A stretch of 64,000 bases of DNA from Rotaria sp. Silwood1 (GCA_905250075.1 CAJNOP010000209.1:95452-159451), one strand, 5' to 3'. Shown: positions 45,823-57,566, counted from the first letter of the stretch. The notes: generated from the letters alone by a model not told the origin. A program made the numbers and translations.

Positions 45823-47660
45823 ATGACAAGTGTTGACGATGATGATGACATACAAGAACCTCCTACAATGTCTATGGTACTATTAGAAAAACCTAATATT
45901 ACTTGGCAACATCAATGGTCATTTAGTGAAACACAAGATGCTATATCACAGTCACCATTTGCTGCTATTCCTAGTGAAATCATGTTGCATATTTTTCAAT
46001 TTCTTTCCGTGCCTGATTTATGTAATATCTCATTGGTTTGTCGATCTTTCAAAATGTTCGCTGATCAAGATGAGATCTGGAAATTAAAATGCACAAGTGA
46101 GTATGATACCTATTAATTTCAGTTAAAATTAATTGATTGATTTAATTTTCAATAGTGTCAAAGAAATTATATTCGAAACCATTCAAACAAATCTATATGG
46201 AATGGATACATGAAAAATGTTTACGTAATGCGGAATTTCGATATCAACCAAGATGGTACACAACCGCATGTATCAGATGCTTACCTCCATTATATCCACT
46301 GCGTTCAGCAGCTAACTCTCAATTTGAACCTGTTGGTGGGTTTGATAAGCATCCAAATTCGTCATCAAACATGTGAGATCAGTTTTTCTACATATATCAT
46401 CTAAAATGTATTCTTCATGAGTCCATATTTTCTTTTGCTGCTGGAAAAAGAAATTATTTTTTCTAATACTCTAATCAACTTTGACATATTCCTAGATTCC
46501 TTGATGTCATGTTGTACATTGAAATTTTCATGTCTAATTCAAGTAGTTTGAAGTGTATGAAAATGTGTCAATATTTATCATCTGTTTATTGTGTAGGACT
46601 ATTGAAATATCCGTTGATATTGATAAGACAGCTCGTGAACTAATCCAATTGTTAGAAAAAGCATCTAAATTTCAAGAACTATGGGAAAAATCGTCGATTT
46701 TAAAACAAATGATAAAACGATATTATCGTTTTATGCAGTTGAAGGCATCTTTACCAACAAATATTCTACTGATTCCAACTTTGGATATTGAAATTATCTG
46801 GCAAACTCATTTACTTCGACCAGATTTGTATCAAGCGGATTGTTTACGTTGGTTTCATCGCATAATTGATCATACATTGCTAATTAATGACACTGAACAG
46901 TTTTTCAAAAAACAAGCATTTTTCGATACTTGCCAATTATACGAACAACGATTTGGCGAACCATATTGTTGCTTACCATCAGTCGAAGAGAAAAAAGAGA
47001 CTGATTCAGATTTCCATTTTGATCTATATGATGCTAATAATAAAATGAATTACAGTTATTCTTATTGGGATAAGACACAGTTCTACTTTTCATCACGACC
47101 TCCAACAGATTACGAGAATCCTTTCTCGTTTACTGAAGCTGACATTATCTTAGACAGTAGATGGCTGGATATGTGTAAAAAATTTATGTTTGATACATTG
47201 AAGAACGTTCCTGTTGAACATAGTTATTATCATTCATCGAAAGAAATCGATCTAAGTGTTGGGGCAATGAAACGGTTAATGAAATCTTATGAACGATTTT
47301 TGTATATGGCTGCCAAATATCCATTGATAGATGGCAATGGTTTTGTACCTCCAACATATGCGGTATTAATTATTGAACACAATATTATATTTGTTTTTTT
47401 TTTGTTTATATATGAACTTTTTAAAATTCTAGATTGATATAATGTGGCATTCTCATATGCAAGAACCGTTGAAGTATATTGCAGATTGTCATCGTCTTGT
47501 TGGTTATGTGATTTATCATGCACCATGGCCAATTATTGAAGACAATACAATGAAGAAATCACAAGAGAAAACAAATCAAATATGGAAAGATGAATTTGGT
47601 AGTGGCATACAAACAGATCATTTGTATAATACTATTGATCAACGGGTTGACTGGGATTAA
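45823..47660 (+). CDS. F-box and GRDP-type (DUF1399) protein
   Basis: A four-exon model. Exon 1 is 45823-46096 (donor GTGAGT); exon 2 starts at 46156; exon 3 is 46597-47362; exon 4 is 47433-47660. The end of exon 2 is uncertain: donors after 46253 (giving QPRW-TIEIS) or near 46335 both keep frame. Residues 45-90 form an F-box (FAAIPSEIMLHIFQFLSVPD, then WKLKC). Exons 3 and 4 hold the repeated glycine-rich-domain-protein motif: LDIEIIWQTHLLRPDLYQAD, then later IDIMWHSHMQEPLKYIADC. This W.TH/W.SH plus P..Y pattern is that of GRDP/DUF1399 proteins, and F-box plus GRDP fusion is known in eukaryotes. It is probably a ubiquitin-ligase adaptor; targets are unknown. The ATG at 45823 is chosen because the upstream codons are not ATG. 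Confidence 0.8.
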
Positions 47661-49797
47661 GATAGTAAATGTATGCAAAATATTTTACTTTAGAAGTAAA
47701 CTTTCATTTTATTTAATCAAGAATAAATTGTAATTATACATAAATATTAATCTATATTTTATCAAATCATTTTCATTTCAGAATCATTTTGAATAAATTT
47801 CACAATCTCTTATTCATATTGAAATATGATATATTATTTTGTTTCTATAAACATAATTAAGTCAAAAAAAGAAAATCCTTAATTTTGTATATTGAAGTCT
47901 CTAAATTATATTCTTTTCATTCTATTGATGATGACAAGGCACAATGAAAAATGATGTTTGATTAAACTATCTTGATTACAAATTTGTTAGGTATTGAAAA
48001 TTTTTCTCAAACTCATTTTGAATTTGAAATTCTCATTCTAGCAAATAGTCCATTTTATTTCGAATAAAATAAAAAGCTGATAATAAATCAAGATAAGAAT
48101 TGTTGAAAATAGAAATATTGCTTAAACGTCATGGAGGAAAGAGTGGTATTTGAGTATCAGAGATGAATTCTGTGTTGATTTTTATTGGAAATCAATATTA
48201 AAATTTCTATGTCAAAAAAAAAAGAGAAAAAGTTATACTTTCATCATTTTTTTGAGCTCAAAACTAATTGAAATAGTGTCATGTTGTCCAACTTTTAATT
48301 ACAAAAAAATAAATTATAACCAATTAAGTTCGAAAAATTAGTTCTAGCCATCAACTTCACCTCTTTTTCCTTTTTTCTTTAAAATTCCTCTTTTTTTTCC
48401 TCTTTTTTATCAAAAAAATAAAGGGTACAGAGAAAAACTTAGTATAGATAAATGTTTTCAGCAATAGTAGGTTTATATATAATAGTGAACACTGATTTTT
48501 TTTTCTTGTTTTTCTTTTTCATACTGAGAATACACTAGACCTGTTAAAATACTAGATGCAACTTTCTTAGATAGAAAAAGAACGAAAACGAAACTAAATT
48601 ACAACGGGGTAGGCAAACGCAGTAAAAGATGATGAACAGTAACTATATGAACTTCAATCGACTTGACGGTGGATATGGGTGTAAAGTTTGTGAGAGTTGA
48701 TGTGAGTGTAATTTTTCTGCTTGATTCAGCCCACATCCACATCCAACATGTATAAAACTAGAACAACAAATGTTATTTATCAGAGACTATTTGATAAATA
48801 TATTTCAAAACATAACATTCCCGTTTTTCAGAAAATGGTTAGCGACTTTGTACAATAAGGACTATTAGATGACCAAATCGACAAAATCTATGTGAATACG
48901 TTGTCTCATATTCTGACGGACCATCTCTTTAATTAAAAATAAATTTGCAAGTGAATACTATCCTAACAATGACAACAAAGGCAACCTAATGCTGTATTGG
49001 CTTCATTTGATTCTTTGTGATTGCAAATCTCATTGCCATGAAATTAACAAAAAAATCTTTTTCTTCTGTCGCATGTAAAAACTTTGTTTTTCGTACTCTT
49101 ATCCAAAAATTGAGCTCACTTTAGAAGAATGTAAGATACTGACGAACGAATCTTAATAAAGATTACGAAACACGTCTGCAACTAAACACTGCATTCTTTC
49201 ATTTAACTTCGAGGAAAACAATTCTCTGCTAGTAATATTCATTGAATCAGCAAGTACTGAAAAGCATGAGTTAAGATACCAAAGATTCGATTTGTTTAGG
49301 ACGATTCTGATGTATGATTCACTTTCCCTTCTAGATAATTTGAAACCCATTGTCAATTGTGTGTTATATTATTGCCGTAGAAAGTTTCATTAATTTATTG
49401 TAATAATAGATCGAAAAACGGTTTTAAGGAAAATAGCTAGAGATATAATAAGAAATAATGAACAAAATAAGACAGTTGGATATTGAAGGATAATGTGTGC
49501 AGCAAACAAAAACAATGGAATGAAATATCAAAAGCTGCTTGTGATGTTTATTTACGTTTTTAGCATGATTCATGTATATTTCTGCATTGTTCAGATCATA
49601 TTAACATTTTACCTTTTACCAGTAACCAAGTCTTTTTCGTTAGTTAATACGAATTCTTTAATCTCTTCTGGTGTACTATTCACGTTACGATTATTTATCC
49701 AGGTTTCTGTTGATAGAACATACAAATCAGTAGTATTGAGAGCCTCATAATCAATGCCTAGTCCACCAGTAACTAACACTTCTCCATTTGTTAATAT
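47661..49797. other. Intergenic DNA with one telomere-like pair
   Basis: AATAAA signals follow the GRDP gene (about 47723). Telomere-like pair 13 is at 48670-48751. Short frames near 48150 and 49493 are not convincing. Confidence 0.4.
48670..48751. repeat. Telomere-like inverted pair 13 (weak)
   Basis: GGTGGATATGGGTG and GATGTGAGTGTAA, a spacer, then CCCACATCCACATCC. Confidence 0.6.
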
Positions 49798-49937
49798 GGA
49801 TGAGGTGTGGGTGTGAGTTTGAGTTTGTTTCTATCCGAAGTCATACCCACACCCCACACTCACACGCACCCCCCACGCCACACACGCAGACCCATACCCA
49901 TACCCACACCTACACTCACAGTCACAGTCACAGCCCA
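49798..49937. repeat. Telomere-like inverted pair 14
   Basis: GAGGTGTGGGTGTGAGTTTG, a spacer with CTATCCGAAGTC, then ATACCCACACCCCACACTCA and about 60 more C-rich bases ending in CACAGTCACAGTCACAGCCC. Confidence 0.75.
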
Positions 49938-50109
49938 AATTTTCAGCATACCAACAATCGTACTCTCAAATACGTTATCCATATCGTTTTCAATCGTTTA
50001 GTATCAATACATTACGATTCATTGAAGAATAACTTACTAGTTTCCCAACAGACTGAATAAGCTGATTGGAAAAATCAATGTACATTAAAAAGATTGAACT
50101 GATCTACAA

Positions 50110-51854
50110 GGGTGGCCGGAATTTCGGCCCACGAATTTTTTGTCCTGGACTTTCGGCCCGGGCCGAAATTCCGGTGATTTTTCGGTCCGGGCCGAAAGTC
50201 CGAAAGGAATTTCGGACTAAAACTTAATTTATCTAATTAATTTTGTAAATAATTAGTAAAATTCATGGTGCTCAGCACTATGCACCTCCAATAAACCGTT
50301 GTGCTCAGCAGTATGACATGGTGCTGTGCAGTATGACATGATGCTCAGCAGTATGACATGGTGCTCTGCAGTANNNNNNNNNNAGTATGACATGATGCTC
50401 AGCAGTATGACATGGTGCTCTGCAGTATGATATGGTGCTTGGCAGTACGACATAGGACTCAGCAAGACGATATGGTGCTTAGCAGTACAAAAAGATCTAT
50501 TCATTATATTTTTTCACTCTTCTCTTTTATTGAAAAAATTCGATTTTCTCAGTATATCTCTATGTAAGGTGCGAGTTTTTAACAGTGTAACCATCATAAC
50601 TCAGCAACTGTAGGAGCTAGAGAGCTAAATTTTTGCGTGGTAGTGAGACACTCAAAGACCAGTAACATATAAAAATTCGTCTGAATCGGTTCACCAAAAC
50701 GAAAAATATTGACAAAATACAATTAAAAATTCAAACGTAGCAAAAAGTTGCAATTCAGTCATATGTATATTATTTTTTCACATTCCTATATGGTCATGTT
50801 CTGACGATTACAATGAGAAATTGTTGAGAACTCGAGTTAAAGGAAAACTTTTTTTTGAAAATAAAAATACATTTTTTGTTAGAGGACTACATGCAATCAT
50901 TTCAAGAAAACTATCATTAGATAACTACATTTTCGTTAAATACCTCTTCATGCAACACGATTTGATATTTCATGGTTGAAAAAAATAAATTCAGATGATA
51001 TTTCTGTTAAGCGATGACTGAATCAAGATGCAAAATTATCATTCATTCATTTGTACATTGTGTAAAACCAAGGATTTATGTTGTGGAAATAAAGGGTGAC
51101 AATCTATCGTATGTCGTATAGATAATAAAAAAGCATCGTGATAATTTAAAATGCTGCATAGAATACATTTTCCACGAGAATGCAGAAATCCTCCTATTTT
51201 CCTCCTTTTTCATGCTAGATCCTCCTAAAAATTTTCAATGGCAATCCTCCCGATTCCTCCCTATTTGGAATAGAGCGTTCACATGCCAGCTAAATGTGAT
51301 CACTATCTAAACATGTATTTCATTCAATATCAAAAAGATGTGATTTATCTCCTAAGTAGAATAGACGAAAAAGTACACAGATACAGCCGAATGTTATAAT
51401 TATCATGTCATCTAAATTCGTATTGCTGAGTTCTATATCCATTTCTTAAATATTGCGTCAGCTCCCACAACAGAATACTTAACCTATGTTTCGATCAATA
51501 TCCGAATTGCCAATTTTTTATCGATATGCATAGTGTTAGGTACTAGACTGTCTAGCTAGGCACTATGTCATACTGTCAAGCACAATGTCGTACTACCAAG
51601 CACCATATCATACTGCAGAGCACCATGTCATACTGCTGAGCACCATGTCATACTGCTGAGCACAACGTTTTATTGGAGGTGCATAGTGCTGAGCACCATG
51701 AAGTTTACTAATTATTTTCAAAATTAAATAGATAAATTAAGTTTTAGTCCGAAATGCCTTTCGGACTTTCGGCCCGGACCGAAAAATCACCGGAATTTCG
51801 GCCCGGGCCGAAAGTCCGGGACAAAAAATTCGTGGGCCGAAATTCATGTAACCC
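50110..51854. mobile_element. Foldback element with 8-bp target duplication and 20-bp tandem repeats
   Basis: The ends begin GGGTGGCCGGAATTTCGG and finish CATGTAACCC. They are flanked by a perfect 8-bp duplication ATCTACAA (50102-50109 and 51855-51862). Inverted arms of about 350-400 bp carry CCCACGAATTTTTTGTCC/GGACAAAAAATTCGTGGG and long CGGCCCGGGCCG palindromes. Inside each arm lies an array of 20-bp units of GTGCTCAGCAGTATGACATG type, about ten on the left (with an N gap of about 10) and about six on the right. The interior (50500-51540) has no supportable gene. The 8-bp duplication fits a hAT-type mechanism. Confidence 0.88.
50250..50490. repeat. 20-bp tandem repeat array
   Basis: About ten degenerate copies of a GTGCTCAGCAGTATGACATG-like unit, interrupted by N at about 50374-50383. 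The inverted counterpart is at about 51555-51690. There are no unique spacers, so this is not a CRISPR array. Confidence 0.85.
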
Positions 51855-51913
51855 ATCTACAATAAAAATCTAAAATTATTCAACTAGAAAGTAATAGAAA
51901 AAACTGTGTATTG

Positions 51914-52805
51914 ATGGGTTTCTTTCTGTGTCTTGTGTTCCAATATGTTACCCATCTTGTCCAATTCGTCGTTTCTCTTTCCCAGTCACTATCACCGATG
52001 CTGTATGTTTTTATTCAGAAACAATTGAGTAAATCAGATATTGCCTCATTAACAAACTTGGGCAATCTTTTGTTAAACACAACTTATGAGAATAATCATC
52101 ATGACCATCTATATATAGTGCGCGACAAATATCTCATCATGTTGCTTATAGATTTTCAGAAAAATTCTGAGGATACTCTTCGACAATTTTATGACACGGC
52201 TCCGTTTACCATTATTCCCATCGATAGAATTGCTGATGTGCAAAATTGATCGAATTATGCTTGAAAATGATAAACGTAGTCGATATATTCATTTATCTGC
52301 ATCCTGATGCGGAACTTTTCCAGTGCATCAGATTGGCTACATCGACGCTTAATGACTATTAATGATCAATATCGATATAAGTATGTTCGAGATTTTGTTT
52401 GAGTTGTGACGACGAACAGATTTCCAATTTTTACGTCTTGATTTTAGTTGGGAACAACAAGAAGAATTATGGCGCCAGAAAGAAAATCGAGGCGCTCAGC
52501 AAGAAGAACAACAACGTGTTGAGGAAGAAGCTCGAAGACGTTGTCTGAAAGGGTGTGGGTGTGAGTGTAGGTATGAGTTTCTTCTTCATCAACACCCACA
52601 CCCACACCCACACCCTTACCCTCAAGTGCAGGTATCGATCAAGTGAAATCTGGATACTAAGATTAAAACGCTGAATAGTGCTGAACTTTTATGCATCTCG
52701 TATTAATATAGTTAAATCGGAGCATGATCTTGTAAATGAAAAGAAACGCGAATTATATCGATTGTTAGTGCATGAATTCGGCTATCTCTGTTATGAAGTG
52801 GTTTG
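51914..52805 (+). pseudogene. Unrecognised gene remnant cut by a telomere-like pair
   Basis: An open stretch to 52249 (SLSPMLYVFIQKQLSKSDIA, then YDTAPFTIIPIDRIADVQN) is followed by charged coiled-coil-like sequence at about 52449-52550 (QQEELWRQKENRGAQQEEQQ, then RVEEEARRRC). A telomere-like pair comes next, and then EHDLVNEKKRELYRLLVHEF at about 52711-52770. The pieces have protein-like composition but no intact frame joins them. Family not recognised. It starts about 60 bp after the preceding foldback element. Confidence 0.4.
52551..52626. repeat. Telomere-like inverted pair 15
   Basis: GGGTGTGGGTGTGAGTGTAG, a spacer (TTTCTTCTTCATC), then AACACCCACACCCACACCCA and CACCC. It begins straight after the coiled-coil coding stretch, with entry TCTGAAAGGGTGTGGG. 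Confidence 0.8.
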
Positions 52806-53047
52806 AAATGAAACTACAGCAACATAGATATTTTGGTGAAGTTGATTAAAATTGTAATGAACATTATAGTATTATTTGCGCTTATCAGTTTTGAAGCGTT
52901 TGCTCGCGCTTAAAGTAATCTTATCAAAACTAATCATATCTTTGAGTGGTTGTCGCTAATAGCTAATCCTATTCTCATTTCTTCACATAATCAAATTATT
53001 GATGCTCGTCATAATATTGTAGTTTCAAGAATCACAACAAAAAATGA

Positions 53048-53103
53048 ATGGGTGAATGTGCATATGAGTATCGGCGACTGATCTTATCTTCATCCACACC
53101 TTT
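53048..53103. repeat. Telomere-like inverted pair 16 (weak)
   Basis: GGGTGAATGTGCATATGAG, spacer TATCGGCGACTG, then CATCCACACC. The spacer shares TCGGCG with pair 1. Confidence 0.5.
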
Positions 53104-53315
53104 TTACAAGATCATTGGCTTAGATAATCAGCAACCTCTTGAGATCGCTCCAAAGTTTTAGGATCTTTATGCTAGACGATGAACAGTTCCAGAGAGTTCG
53201 AGTATTTTTATTTCACAAAAAGGAGCATTTTATCTAACATAAAGCAAAGTAGTGAACAACACAAAAAAATCAGAAACCTTCTCATTTATTCAATGAAGAA
53301 AAAGAAGAGAGAACA

Positions 53316-54566
53316 ATATATATGTCGCAGGAGAAATTAAAATTCTACTAGTAGAGATTAAAATTTCGATTTCTATTAGTAGAAATCGAAATAACAGGCG
53401 ATTTTAAGTTACACCGGTAGAAGTTAAAATTTTAATTTCTACTATAGGAGAATTTTAAATTCTACTAAACTTATACTATAGAAGTATGCGAATTTATCCT
53501 AGAATAGAAAATAAAATTAACACTTATTTTAATTATGCAATATGTCAAACGAAAAAAAAAAAGATTTTGGATATTTAATTTCAAATCCTCGTGTCAGTAT
53601 CAAAAGAAAAAACACTTCAATATGATATAAAATAGAACTATTTTATTCGAAATTTGATAAACATAGAGAATCTTTAGGGAAAAATTTCTTTCAAAATGTT
53701 TATCACACAAGTTAGTTACAATGGCATCATATTGGTAATAAAAGATGGTTAGAGTGAAGCTCAGTTTAAATTCTAAATCAATAAACACGTTAAATTAGTT
53801 ACTATTGGCGAATTACAAGTTGATTTTGGCATTAAATCAAATAATCTAGTGATCATATATGCAGTCATCCACGAGGGACGTTCATGGAAAAATCGCATTT
53901 TTTGATCTCCCTCATCCCCTCTAGGTTTGTTCGGTTTTATCGACCCACTCCTCCTCTGGACGTTCCGTACAAACAAAAAAACTTTTCTTTTCTACTTGAT
54001 GACAAAAGGGAGGCGGTAGCTTTGGAGATCTTCAATGGTCCATGAAAAGCTGTGACCGCGACCAAGGGGAAGGAGGTAGCTTCGAAGTCTTCTTATGACC
54101 CATGAAAAACCGTAACCAGGACCAAAGGAAGGTAGTTTTGCGAAGATTTCCCTACCTCTCACCGAAGGTCAGCCACATTTCTGAAAGGTAATGCGCATAA
54201 AAAGCAAAAACTTTCTAAAACGCTAAGCTGGACGCCGAGATGCTTTTGAACTCCCTTCCCCCTATCCAGTTTAGTCCAATTTTCACGGACTCCTCTCTCA
54301 TTTACCTGAATGTCCTTGATAGATGACTCCTACAGGTTAATTTCATTTTCTATCCTAGAAGAAATTCGCATACTTCTATAGTATAAGTTTCTCATAGAAT
54401 TTAAAATTCTCCTGTAGTAGAAATTAAAATTTTAACTTCTACTAGTGCAACTTAAAATCGCCTGTTATTTTGATTTCTCCTGGTAGAAATTGAAATTTTA
54501 ATCTCTACTAGCAGAATTTAAAGTTCTACTGAAGTTTAATTTCTACTCCGACATATATTTGTCTTT
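53316..54566. mobile_element. Foldback element rich in AGTAGAAATT motifs
   Basis: Left arm about 53316-53515 and right arm about 54338-54566 are near reverse complements. Shared blocks include AACAGGCGATTTTAAGTT, TATACTATAGAAGTATGCG and ATATATGTCG at the outer ends. Within the arms the unit TTCTACTAGTAGAAATT recurs as local palindromes. The interior includes three degenerate direct copies of about 60 bp (54003-54140) around GGAAGGAGGTAGCTT. No gene; no clean target duplication seen. Confidence 0.82.
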
Positions 54567-54873
54567 TTAATTCAATCGCACAATGTCGAACAATTTTGAT
54601 AAAAAATAAAAAGTAGGTCAAGACAAATGATGGCTTGATGAAGACCATAGTCGTATCAGAGAGAAAAAAAGAGCGACTACAACGAGAGTCTATAGAAGAG
54701 GCGAAGTAATAACAGGAAACAACAAGGAAGATAGCCAAAACGAGGCCTTAGGTGCACTTGTGAGTAAAATCTTATTATAGAGAGTATCGATGTCATCTTT
54801 GACACAAATCATTTTCCTATTATATGATGATAAAAGATCTGCAGGTAATACGAAATAAACGAGTAGGATGAAG

Positions 54874-55780
54874 GGGATTACACGATTTACTTTCCGTGAA
54901 TTTACTTTCCATTGATTATTTTCAAGGAAAAAATATATTTTTTCCTGTTAAGGATTTACTTTCCATTGATTACATAAAAATAATTTATCAATAAGCTACT
55001 TTTTCTTGTGAGGATTTACTTTCCGTTGATTAGCTGGGTGAAAAAAAATAAAGTGGGTGAATTTCATTTCGACAATCTATATATTATCAGAACAAAATTC
55101 GAATAAATATATGAATAAATACCAAACAAAATCTAACAATAGAAATATGAAGGAATAAGAAAGAAATAGAAGAATAAATATGTGAACAAATAAGAAACAA
55201 ATATTTGGAGATGATTGTTTAAGCTTTCGATTACATTTAACACATGTCCAATACTGTGATCCATTCTGATTTTGACGTTTAAAACAATATCGATAATCGA
55301 GATAGCATAATTATTTTTTTCCATGTGTAGATTCAACGAATTCAGCAGACATTTTGTAAAATAGTGCGAAAAAAGCAACAATTTCTTCTTACCTTTATAT
55401 ACATTTTCGAAAAATTTTCATCATTGCAACTCCTCTACTCAACAAATTAATGATCACTTCTCATTAATTTATTAAAAATTTCATCAATTACTCTATTAAT
55501 GATGAATATTCGTTCCATTTGGGAGATTCACTGAAATTTTGTACTGATAACACATTGATTATCGAAATGAATTTCACCCATTCTATTTTTTTCATCCAGT
55601 TAATCAACGGAAAGTAAATCCTCATACGAAATTATCGCTAATTGGTAAATTATTTTTTATGCAATCAATGGAAAGTAAATCCTCAGCGGCAAAAGTTATA
55701 TTTTTTCTTTGAATAAAAACCAATTAAGACTGAAAATAATTAACGGAAAATAAATCCGTGGAAAGTAAATCGTGTATCCC
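54874..55780. mobile_element. Foldback element with GGATTTACTTTCC repeats and 8-bp target duplication
   Basis: 907 bp with ends GGGATTACACGATTTACTTT and AAAGTAAATCGTGTATCCC, flanked by a perfect 8-bp duplication GGATGAAG (54866-54873 and 55781-55788). The unit GAGGATTTACTTTCCGTTGA occurs several times in the left arm and in inverted form in the right arm. Non-coding interior. Confidence 0.88.
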
Positions 55781-55788
55781 GGATGAAG

Positions 55789-56262
55789 GAATGACATATT
55801 CTGTTGAGAGGAATTACAGTTTGATTGGTCTTCAGGACTTAATATTATTAATGAACAGAAAAGATGAACGTAATAACACATCTGAAAAGCCGACAGCAGT
55901 AAAAGTCACATCCTACGTATTGAGCAGAATACAAATAAAAGAGAGAATTTCTCAGTAGTCAAATACATTCTCAAAAATGTAAATCGTATCATTCTCCTAT
56001 AGAAAACGTTACTCCACACAATATCCTGCTGAAATCATTGCCAATATGATCATAGTGTTCTATTAAGTTTTTTTTTCTTTTTCAAGACACCATTCGATGG
56101 TGTTGATGATTTCTTACTGTTTTTTGTCTTCAATAAGAACATCGACTGTGATGTTTTGAAGAGATTGATAATTTTTTCTTTTGAAATTGCGTCTACTGAT
56201 AATTTACATTGGTGAAAGATAAAATATTTAGATTCTTTTTAGAAAAATTAACAAGTGCTACG
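55789..56262. other. Intergenic DNA upstream of the GPCR
   Basis: Nothing beyond a short unconvincing open frame that overlaps the end of the foldback. Confidence 0.4.
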
Positions 56263-57285
56263 ATGGCTGATTCACTCTCACAAGTGGCTATTCAACTCAC
56301 CCGATCAATTGTGCCCGTGATCATCTTTCTGGGCATGTTGGGCAATTCATGCAACATTGCTGTGCTTACTCGGCCTGTCTTGTATAAGCATGCGTGTTCT
56401 CGCTATTTTTTGGCTCTTGCTGTGAATAATTTTCTTTATTCGAGTGTAGTTCTCATCTATCGTCTGTTAGCCGATGGATTTCAGATCGATCCAACCAGAT
56501 CTTCTCTTCTCTCGTGCAAATTGTTCACCTATTTCAATCACTTATGCGCATTATTGGGACCATACTTCATTATACTGGCCTCGATCGATCGCTACTGCGC
56601 CAGTTCGGCAAATGCCAAACTACGTAAATTCAGTGATGTCAAAGTAGCTCGATGGGTGATTCTATTCACCGTTATTTTACTTGCACTCATCTACAGTAAC
56701 ACAGCAATACTCATCGATTTACGGCAATCTGACACATTCGGTTGCCGCATTCGAGCCGACACTGTCTACAAACAATTGTACCCAATCATACAAGTTTTTA
56801 TGTTCGGTTTTTTGGCACCATTTCTCATGGCACTCTTCGGTTTCATGACTATTGTCAATACAAAACGAGTGCAGGTTATTCCTACTAGAGGCTCATCAAA
56901 TCGACGTACTGAAAATCAACTTGTTCGTATGCTTTTCGTTCAAGTCACCACTCATATTATACTTACTTTGCCTACATGTGTAACCTATCTTATTTTAGTT
57001 CTTCCAACTAAAATTTCATCCACACCCGCCTTTTTCTTTGCCCGCATGACATCTCAATTCCCCTTGCATCTTTCCTATGCAATGACCTTCTTTTTGTACC
57101 TCCTGTCAGCTAGCATCTATAGAAAACAACTCCTTCGTCTGGTGCGCATGGCATTATGTTTGCATGGTCAGGTTGAAATATATCCGACGACAAACACAAT
57201 TACAAACGTTACTGCAGCATTCCAGACGATGACTAACCAAAAGACAACGTTATCTTTACAAAAACAATACAGTCGACACTTATAA
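56263..57285 (+). CDS. Rhodopsin-type (class A-like) G-protein-coupled receptor, orphan
   Basis: 340 aa from ATG 56263 (upstream in-frame codons are not ATG), intronless. There are seven hydrophobic segments. TM1 has the GNSCNIAVL motif (the GN of class A). Extracellular Cys before TM3 (LLSCKLFTYF) and in the second loop (FGCRI) could form the usual disulphide. TM3 ends in IDRYCAS, a DRY motif for G-protein coupling. TM7 reads YLLSASIYRKQLLRLVR, so the NPxxY motif is reduced to SASIY. The cytoplasmic tail is short. This resembles the large intronless orphan receptor families of bdelloids related to FMRFamide-type receptors; the ligand is unknown. AATAAA lies at 57455-57465. Confidence 0.85.
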   Translation: MADSLSQVAIQLTRSIVPVIIFLGMLGNSCNIAVLTRPVLYKHACSRYFLALAVNNFLYSSVVLIYRLLADGFQIDPTRSSLLSCKLFTYFNHLCALLGPYFIILASIDRYCASSANAKLRKFSDVKVARWVILFTVILLALIYSNTAILIDLRQSDTFGCRIRADTVYKQLYPIIQVFMFGFLAPFLMALFGFMTIVNTKRVQVIPTRGSSNRRTENQLVRMLFVQVTTHIILTLPTCVTYLILVLPTKISSTPAFFFARMTSQFPLHLSYAMTFFLYLLSASIYRKQLLRLVRMALCLHGQVEIYPTTNTITNVTAAFQTMTNQKTTLSLQKQYSRHL

Positions 57286-57514
57286 CTGCTTTGATGGCTA
57301 ATCCATTCGTGACTATTTAAACTTATGATGACCCTGTTGCTATTGAAAGACTAAAATAATGTATGAAATGATGTTGAGTTAAATTTTGTAGGATGAAACA
57401 ACTGTTCATAGCTCATTCTTAGTACCAAATATTGACCCATACTTGTGATTTTACCAAATAAATGTCTTTGAAGTATCTGAGCTTATTTCCTAACTATGGA
57501 TTGTCAAAATTTTG

Positions 57515-57566
57515 AGTGGGGTGTGAATGTGGGTGTAGTCTTTCTTTCCACCCACCCCACACCCCT
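57515..57566. repeat. Telomere-like inverted pair 17
   Basis: GTGGGGTGTGAATGTGGGTG, a 10-base spacer (TAGTCTTTCTTT), then CCACCCACCCCACACCCC. The most compact hairpin of the set. Confidence 0.75.

Noticed and set aside
50250-50490. Possible CRISPR array
   Set aside because: The 20-bp units are directly adjacent, without unique spacers, and lie inside a foldback transposon of a eukaryote.
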